A stretch of 64,000 bases of DNA from Canna indica (Eukaryota; Streptophyta; Magnoliopsida; Zingiberales; Cannaceae). The stretch spans positions 21,942,001-22,006,000 of the forward strand of contig CP136897.1 in assembly GCA_034359265.1 (NCBI GenBank). The letters are read 5' to 3'. This document shows, in pieces, positions 57,065 to 64,000 of the stretch. The notes beneath the pieces were generated by a model. That model had not been told where the DNA came from. It saw nothing but the letters and a program-made list of their open reading frames with translations, and did not search any database. The position numbers and the translations under genes are program-made. Numbering within the stretch: position 1 is the stretch's first letter; each line of letters opens with the position of its first letter.

Positions 57065-60000
57065 ATGAATGACGCCGATGTCTCCAAACAGATCCAGCAG
57101 ATGGTGCGGTTCATCCGCCAGGAGGCGGAGGAGAAGGCCAACGAGATTTCTGTCGCTGCCGAGGAGGTAACTAAACTCCCTCTCATGAACCACATTATGT
57201 TTTAGATTCTCCGATGACCTTCATTTTGTTGTTTTCTAGTGGCAATCTCATTTTTTAATCGGTGAAAGGTCTCCGAATTCTGTTGTTCTATCTGGAAAAG
57301 CATGACCTTTTATCATATGATGCCCAATGAGCACATACTACTTTGGGTATTCTGTTAGAGGTTGATGGTTTCCTCGGTGTCCGTGATACCCCGAGTGCTA
57401 CTGTTCATTTATTAAGCTAGATTACGATTAATAAATGTAGGTTTTAATTTGCACATCATTGATGACATCCTCTCCTAAATGTCTTGCTCTAGGACAGTGC
57501 TTTTGTTAGCACTTGATTCTTCATTGGTGTTGCTTATTTTCATTTGAGTCGCTCTGGGAACTCATTTCCTTGCTATAATGGTATTGGTTTATCCCTGTGC
57601 TATTTCATGTAGAGTGACGGTTGAACTTTCAATCAGGCTGGCACACACCACTATCAACTTTGGCAGTGGAGATAAACTGGTAAAGTGGGCGATTGAAAGA
57701 CTCGATAGGCATAATCTTTTGACATATCTATCGTTATTTGAGTGGACAAGAGGGGGAATAAGCATTGAAGAGTGGTCATTTAAGTGAGTCCTAGGGATTT
57801 TCTCAGCTGATCAAGAAGAGCAATGAGAAAAAATGGGGAGGCGAACCCATGCTATTGTGTCTTGGATGATCTGCATCTCCGGCCCAACTAACCCAAACAA
57901 CTGAAGTTTTTCATCCATGAATGCTTGGTCTCAATAGATCTATTCCTGTTTTTCTAGATTTGGGGCCTCTGATTCCAAAGGATATTAGAACAAAATTGTA
58001 TTAATGATATTATTGTATTGTATAATACCTGATAGTTTTAGTTTCAGGCTAAGTTGCACAGATTCACAGTTTTGAGGTAGACAACCAATTCGTCTGTTAT
58101 ATGTCCAACACACCACACATTCAGGGAAGAATATTTTGTATAGTTCTCTTCTCTTGGTAGATCAGAGAATTTTATTAGAGACTCCTGCAATGCTTTATCT
58201 TTCTTATTCATGAGTTTCTGCAGAAGTGTAGAGATATCCTCATTGGCGTCTCACTATATGAATACTCTTTGAAATGTTTCCCTTTATTAATACTTTCTCC
58301 ATATTATTTCACTTTGTAGGAATTCAACATTGAAAAGCTGCAAATTCTTGAGGCCGAAAAGAAGAAGATCAGACAAGAATATGAACGAAAACAGAAACAA
58401 GTCGATATTCGGAAAAAAATGTAATGTGCCTTGTGACTTTGCTTGCAATCTTATGCAATCTTAATTTTGTCCTTCATGACATTCTGCAACCTACCTTAAA
58501 TAAAACTAGTAGTGTTATAAAATTTAGGATACATTGTGATTCCTGCAGTTAATTGAGCTTTTGAAGTGACTTCGGTAATAATCCATCTTTAGCTAACTCA
58601 AAGAAATACAGTGTGCATTAACACAAATAGGTGGAGAGATAGTACTAGAAGATTACAGTAAATAAAACCAGTAAGCTGATATGGTTTCTCTATTTTGAAG
58701 AGCAAGATATTAGAGTAATCGAGATCATAAAGCTAAGAAGCGACTCTCCACCTTTGCCTTTCCTTTTTTATTTTGATGTTATACTCATATACTTCTGCAT
58801 ACCCTGTTTTTTGTTGGATTTATCTGTGCACATTACTTGTGCCTTGGTAGTATGCACATTACTCGTTACAAAATGAACTCTCTGAAATGAAGAAATGATC
58901 TTGGAACATCAAGTTCAAACAAAAAAGTAATGGATTTATTGAAAGAATCCATTGGAAGTTCAATTCACGGCTATGTTAATTGTTAGCTATGTGAAATGAT
59001 GAAAAAAAAAAGATAATCTACATTAACCTAACCCTCCCCCTCAATACATAGATGAGGAGTTACAAAAGTGTAGAGAAATGAGGTAACATTCCCTCATTAT
59101 CTTCACATTTATCTAATCAAATTTATTACTGCCTTAATATTCTCAGCATCCCCCTTCTAATTACTTAATAAATATTAAGCACAAATCGCCTGAGTTTGGA
59201 AATTAAAAATAAAAAAATGATTAAAAATTTTTGCTAAAACAAGGCTAAGATTGATACATGGAATGAGTTAAAAGCTTGTGTGAGTAGAAATAATATAATG
59301 CACGTTACATGAGAAAAGGTAAGGACTTGATCAATGAGAGGTACATGAAGAGACAAGCAAGAGCTTGTCGGAAAAAAAAGGGATGAAGGAGAAATAATAT
59401 AATACAATTGCTTCTTCTCAAAAAAAAAAGTGACAAGACAATGATGAAGGAGAAAAAAAAGGGATGAGGGCAAGAGAAGAAGAGAGAGAAAAGACAATAT
59501 TGGGACAAAACTTTTATGGTGTATAGGCACCGCAGCAGTTTTTGTAAAGCAATAATAAATATACTTTCTTTTATTTTATATATTGAGTTTTTATCCAAAT
59601 ATACTAACTTTTTAGTTAGTTTTACTAAATAAAGTAAACATATCTAGTTGTAATAGTTTAGTAATAGAAGGTAGAAAGAAAGGTAGAGATGGACCTAGAT
59701 CATGTCGAGAGAAATAGTGTTTAAGGATCTATAGTTATTAGATATTGAGGCGGATCAAGAGGGATTTGAAGAAAAAGAATTCATATAGTCGACCCCGTCT
59801 ACTATGGGATTAAGACTTAGTTGTTATTGTTGTTGTATAAATATACTCACTTCCAAAAATACAACTTAAAGGAGGTAGTTTTAAGATGAATGTTATAGAC
59901 AAATGTACTGTGATCAGGCATTGTCCCACAAAGACTGCTGTGGCACCACTGAAGTTCTGTCTACAACATTGGATAGGGATTCACTTTCTTTGATACCATG

Positions 60001-62489
60001 TGGAATGATAAATAAAAAGAAAACCATTATGATAAGTTGATAACCCAACCCTCCCCTTCTGTACATAGATGAGGAGTAACAAAAAGTCTAGAAAAATAGA
60101 ATAACAAACTTCCATTTATCTCCATACCCTTATCTCCACATTTATCAAGAATATAATTACCACCTTAATATTTTCAACAAGCTCCGATCCATCAAATTTA
60201 ATTTCTATCTAATGGAAAAAGAGCGTAGTTTTATGCTTGCTAAAAATATGAATGTATGGTTGACTGTGTTGGGATATGTGGCGATTGATCTGCCCAAATC
60301 CTTTTATGTTGCGCTACGCAGAGTCTTTCGGCGGTCCCGCTAGCCCTTTGGGTTGTGGGCCTGTGTCGCCCTATATAAACTCACATGTATTATTTGTTTT
60401 ATATCTGAAGAAAATCCTAATAGTAAAAACTTCTAGTGCAGTCATGGGAGTAGGCAGTTTTCGCCGAACCACGTAAATCCCGTGTGTTCTTCTGTGTGTT
60501 TCATTTTCTTCTCGTTTCTTGTCTATTGCGCTTGGTCTATTCTCAACAGACTGTGCTACCTCATTATTGGAGTTACAATGCTAAATATTTCTATATCTTT
60601 ATAAGTATGTTAATTTTCATTATTTGACAGTGCTACATATATTTCTCTGCAGTGAGTACTCCATGCAGCTGAATGCTTCTCGTATAAAAGTGCTTCAAGC
60701 TCAGGATGATTTGGTCTGCTCCATCAAAGAGGCTGCCGCAAAAGACCTACTGGTTATCAGCAATAACCAACAAGCATACAAAAAGCTCTTGAAAAATCTG
60801 ATTGTCCAGGTATGGTTCTTAAGTATAGAAGACAGTGGATATTGGCTCTATTCTTTCTTGTTGGTTTTGTATCTTTCAAATTCTTTTAGCACAAGGCTGA
60901 CAAATTTCTATCCTGCAGAGCTTGCTAAGATTGAAAGAACCAGCTGTTTTGCTGCGCTGTCGCAAAGATGATCTTAAACTTGTGGAATCTGTTTTGCAAG
61001 TAGCAAAGGAAGAATATGCAAAGAAAACAAATATCAGTTATCCTGATATTGTCGTAGACAATAAAATTTTCTTGCCACCTGCTCCTAAACATGATATTGG
61101 TCATGAAACCTATTGGTAATCTCTCTCCCATCTAATTCTATAACAACTTTGTAATATAAATGTTGGAAGTATTCTTTACTTCATGTCCTAAAGTAACCAC
61201 TTGGTATTCATATTTTCCTGTTTCATGCTCCCTCTTCCTGCACTTATCTCCTTAATTTGTTAAAATGGAGTTTTTAGTGCAACACCAACTCATGCTGAAA
61301 AATCAATAGACTTGTAATTTATATTTTTAGCTCATCTTCTTTTCTGAGTGTGTTTCTTGAAGAATGTAAAGATTTGTGCTGATGAATCTTTTTGGCGATT
61401 CAGCTCCGGAGGTGTTGTGTTGGCATCTGTAGATGGGAAAATTGTCATTGAGAACACACTTGATGCAAGACTTGATGTTGCCTTCCGGAAGAAACTACCA
61501 GAGGTTCTCTCACCTTTTCACTTTACACCTTATTTTCTGGAATATTTTTTTTTTGTCAAATTCTTGTTAGAAGGTGGTGATTAACTCTAGCGAAATTGTC
61601 TTTTTCTCAAATTCCACAAGATTTTTTCTTTAATTGCATGATGGATTAATTCTTGATACAAGTTCAACACTTGCCAATTCTTGATACAAAATGTTTATTT
61701 TGACCTTAGTTAATCAGATTCAGCTTCTTGATGGATTAATTCTCCGCTTGATGATACGTGTTCCTTAAGTTATGCTTAAGTTATGTTGTATACTTGTATA
61801 CTAGTTAGAGGTGTGCATGGTACCGAGTAGACCTGGAACCGATTGGAACCAACCCGATCGGGTAGGCTCTGGGTAGACCCAAATTGCATTCAGGTAGGAT
61901 CCGAGATAAAAATTAAGTAACCGGTTAAAACTAGTTTCGAGTCCAACACATCGGGTATCCAGAACCTGAAACCTGTATTTTGGAACTTGTAAATCAACAG
62001 ATTCCAACAGGGTACCCGAAACATGCACCTTGCAACCTATAAATGAACATGTTCCAATACGGTGCCCAGAATTCGTACCCCGAAACCTATTCATTTACAG
62101 GTTCCAACAGGGTACTCGAAACCTCATGGTACCCAGAATCTGTACCCCGAATTTGTTCATTTACAGGTTCCAACAAGATACTCAGAACCTATAGTGTAGT
62201 ATAGATTCCGAGTAGAATTCAGTTCCAAGTCCTAACAAGGTAAGATCCGAGTATTATAAAAAATACAAAGTACTCGTACCCGTTCACCCTTAAATTACTA
62301 ATCATGCTTTTGGCAAGCTTCAATGCTTAGTTCAACACTCTTGTGAAAGCTAGATTTAATTCCTGCCATCTTTCTAATTAGTTTATTGTTGAAACTTGAA
62401 ACCGATTTGCCTTTAGCTTACTAAAAGGATTTTTCTTTGTTATTCTATTACAGATCCGGAGGCGTCTTTTTGCCAAAATTGCTGCTTGA
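57065..62489 (+). CDS. VHA-E: Vacuolar H+-ATPase subunit E
   Basis: A peripheral-stalk subunit of the V1 sector that holds the catalytic head against rotation while protons are pumped into vacuole and Golgi/TGN. Six exons: 57065-57166, 58320-58420, 60653-60809, 60919-61115, 61404-61503 and 62454-62489, 693 nt or 230 aa, the usual plant length. All introns are GT-AG. The N-terminal half is a charged coiled coil (IRQEAEEKANEISVAAEEEF, then LEAEKKKIRQEYERKQKQVD). Next comes IEYSMQLNASRIKVLQAQDD, then SLLRLKEPAVLLRCRKDD, then the conserved globular tail CSGGVVLASVDGKIVIENTL and LDVAFRKKLPEIRRRLF. Introns 2 and 5 contain transposon remnants. The frame is intact. The residues before CSGG differ from other plant copies as I recall them, so it may be a minor isoform. 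Confidence 0.95.
59640..59838 (+). mobile_element. 3' tail of an RTE-type LINE in VHA-E intron 2
   Basis: The segment ends GACCCCGTCTACTATGGGAT, then TAAGACTTAGTTGTTATTGTTGTTG, the form seen at the 3' ends of plant RTE LINEs (…GACCCCA-TAGTGGGA-AAGGC-TTGTTG repeats). Upstream GATGGACCTAGATCATGT-like words fit the usual end of their ORF, but frames are broken. The rest of the intron (58430-60640) has no other recognised gene; CCAACCCTCCCC near 59025 and 60045 is a repeated block of about 60-100 bp. Confidence 0.65.
61806..62296. mobile_element. hAT-like element in VHA-E intron 5
   Basis: Left end TAGAGGTGTGCATGGTACCG and right end on the other strand TAAGGGTGAACGGGTACGAG resemble the TAGGGGTG hAT termini. 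Inside are three to four internal repeats of about 60 bp with ACAGGTTCCAACAGGGTAC and CCCGAAACCT words. A related copy lies at 45250-45765. No exact 8-bp duplication was found, so the boundaries are approximate. Confidence 0.7.
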
Positions 62490-62669
62490 TCAACTCATTT
62501 AAATTGGCAATGGTGAAGGGTTCTTTTCTCTGCACGTAATGGCTCAAAGCATTTTGAATAAATTAAAGTTGCAAGATATTGTAGAATATCTTGTCTCTTA
62601 TTGTTTGTTGCTATTTAATTTCCTGTCATTTGAAAATCTTATAATTGTGGAGATTCTCTATTATTATTA

Positions 62670-62703
<34 letters not shown>

Positions 62704-62958
62704 GTAGTTTGAAATCTAATTCCCATGAGTCGAGTGTAGAGTTGGTGAAGAATGCATATGGCAATAAATAGACTGAGACAATTTGTTTAGTTCTGATGGA
62801 ATTTAAGTTGATTATTACCAATTATTATTGAGTTAATAATTGTGATTTCATTATGCTGAGTGTAGTAGTTGCAAAACCAAAACAAGAAGAGACTATGGGA
62901 ATAACGTAGAAATTAAAGTTCAAATCAAGCTCAAACAATCTTGTAAAGTAAGCTCATT
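62490..62958 (+). other. VHA-E 3' untranslated and downstream region
   Basis: The stop is at 62487-62489. The 3' UTR probably extends 100-250 bp; no exact poly(A) site is assignable. A (TTA)n microsatellite of about 15 units lies at 62660-62703. Confidence 0.5.
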
Positions 62959-63436
62959 TAGGGGTGGTAATTGAAATCGATTAATTAATCGCGATTAACT
63001 GATTAACCGAACCGCAAAATCTAATTTCGAATAGTGAATTTGCAGCTCGATTTTTGTTAGAGAATATGAAAAATTGACTAAATTTGATTCGGTTTTAGTT
63101 ATTGATTTGCGGATAACCGATAATCGAAACTTTTTATATATTTCGATTTAAGTTATCAATTATCCACAGATAACCGCCTATGAAACCGCTATAATTAATT
63201 ATTTTGATAATTTTTAGATATTTCACAATCTAGTTTACTAACCGATCATCAGTTTAGTAACCGGTTAGTAGAATGGTAAGCAGTTTTATTTGAATGGTTT
63301 CGATTATCCGTCGAATATCCGATATTGAGCCGATTTCAATTTAAGATACTAGTTTTTGAAATCGAACGATTTTGATTTTGGTTAGCGTGTTTTTTATCGG
63401 TTTCGATTTCGGTTAACCAAATCATTGTCATTCCTA
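62959..63436. mobile_element. hAT MITE (TAGGGGTG family), 478 bp
   Basis: Flanked by AGCTCATT (62951-62958) and AGCTCGTT (63437-63444), 7 of 8 identical. Ends are TAGGGGTGGTAATTGAAATC and, on the other strand, TAGGAATGACAATGATTTGG. Subterminal GGTTAACCG / CGATTATCC words line both sides. Non-coding. Confidence 0.88.
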
Positions 63437-63444
63437 AGCTCGTT

Positions 63445-64000
63445 TACACCTCTAATTGTACCAATAAATACAATCCATAAAAAAGTGTGCTTAAACTCCT
63501 CACAAAAGAGGAGCGAGTGGAAATAAACAGATGTAGTCAATCTAGAGTTTGATTCCTTTGATCCTAGTTAAAAAGTTCTTGACTATTGTGCAAAAAAAGA
63601 AAAAATACCAGAATTCCTTGACTTGCACAAGATGAAAGCTTAAAATGACATTTCATAATTGTAGTTTTCATGGGGTTTTCTCCATGAAAACCATCTAGTT
63701 GAGAAAGAAAAAGAATCTTCCGGAACTTGGTAAGGATCATATTCATATTGATATTTCCAGCTAATAAGTGGTTAATTGGATAACAGTTCCAACATAAAAG
63801 ACACAAAAAAATTCAAAAATTGTGGAAAACCAACAAAAGTTTTGCTACTGAGTTCTAATCCACCAAACTAAATGGCAAAATTGCATACGAGCCTGTCTTC
63901 GCCAGTGGCTTTATGTTTACAAAACACAAATGTAGAAGAAAGGTGCATTAATCTTTGTCTTCTCAAGTGGTCATGACTTCTAAACCTTCCTAACCTGGAT
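63445..64000. other. Intergenic sequence at the window end
   Basis: No gene or element is recognised. An open frame at 63564-63806 (-) has no known motif. Confidence 0.45.

Noticed and set aside
57578..57787. Open frame of 69 codons in VHA-E intron 1
   Set aside because: No domain, and conserved VHA-E residues run straight from exon 1 (AAEE) to exon 2 (EFNIEKL) without it.

Overview
This window is plant nuclear DNA. The evidence is split genes with GT-AG introns, a MIR319 hairpin, a plant-type B1 cyclin-dependent kinase, an ERF transcription factor, and a dense load of plant transposon families. GC-rich, intronless ERF and PADRE genes lying in AT-rich intergenic DNA, and a CDKB1 protein close to the rice type, suggest a monocot. 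The species cannot be fixed from sequence alone. No bacterial, viral or CRISPR-like system is present.

Layout. 1-8.0 kb is AT-rich intergenic DNA with a 1-kb inverted repeat and microsatellites. 8.08-12.74 kb is CDKB1 (8 exons, +), with a GC-AG second intron and a 1.8-kb hAT element in intron 6 that itself holds a Tourist-like MITE. 13.3-16.4 kb has three short hAT elements, a decayed tRNA-Asn on the minus strand and an intronless PADRE (DUF4228) gene. 18.6-25.5 kb is a transposon nest: an L1-type LINE split by a 2.66-kb solo-LTR-like insertion, which is split in turn by a 2.4-kb CACTA element. 26.5-27.0 kb is a CACTA MITE. 27.4-27.7 kb is the MIR319 hairpin (-), with a possible primary transcript reaching to about 29.5 kb. 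30-40 kb is gene-poor, with hAT and PIF-like MITEs.

40.6-40.9 kb is NDUFA1 (2 exons, -), a complex I subunit. 42.6-43.1 kb is a Mutator-like MITE. 43.5-44.4 kb is a CRF-type ERF (-) with a clear TATA box. 47.3-52.0 kb is a UBC8/10-type ubiquitin-conjugating enzyme (4 coding exons, -). 52.5-56.8 kb, between this gene and its divergent neighbour, is almost all transposon: two inverted-repeat elements and a Helitron-like element ending 86 bp before the next TATA box. 57.1-62.5 kb is vacuolar H+-ATPase subunit E (6 exons, +). 62.96-63.44 kb is another hAT element.

The genes are unrelated housekeeping or regulatory genes (cell cycle, respiration, ubiquitination, vacuolar acidification, cytokinin/ethylene-type transcription, leaf-development miRNA) and show no sign of acting as one system. 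The main interest is the fine structure: exact nesting and target-site duplications, a burst of hAT MITEs ending in TAGGGGTG, a MIR319 locus, a GC-AG intron that reading frame supports, and mobile DNA right up against promoters. All exon coordinates were derived by hand from splice sites and reading frame.
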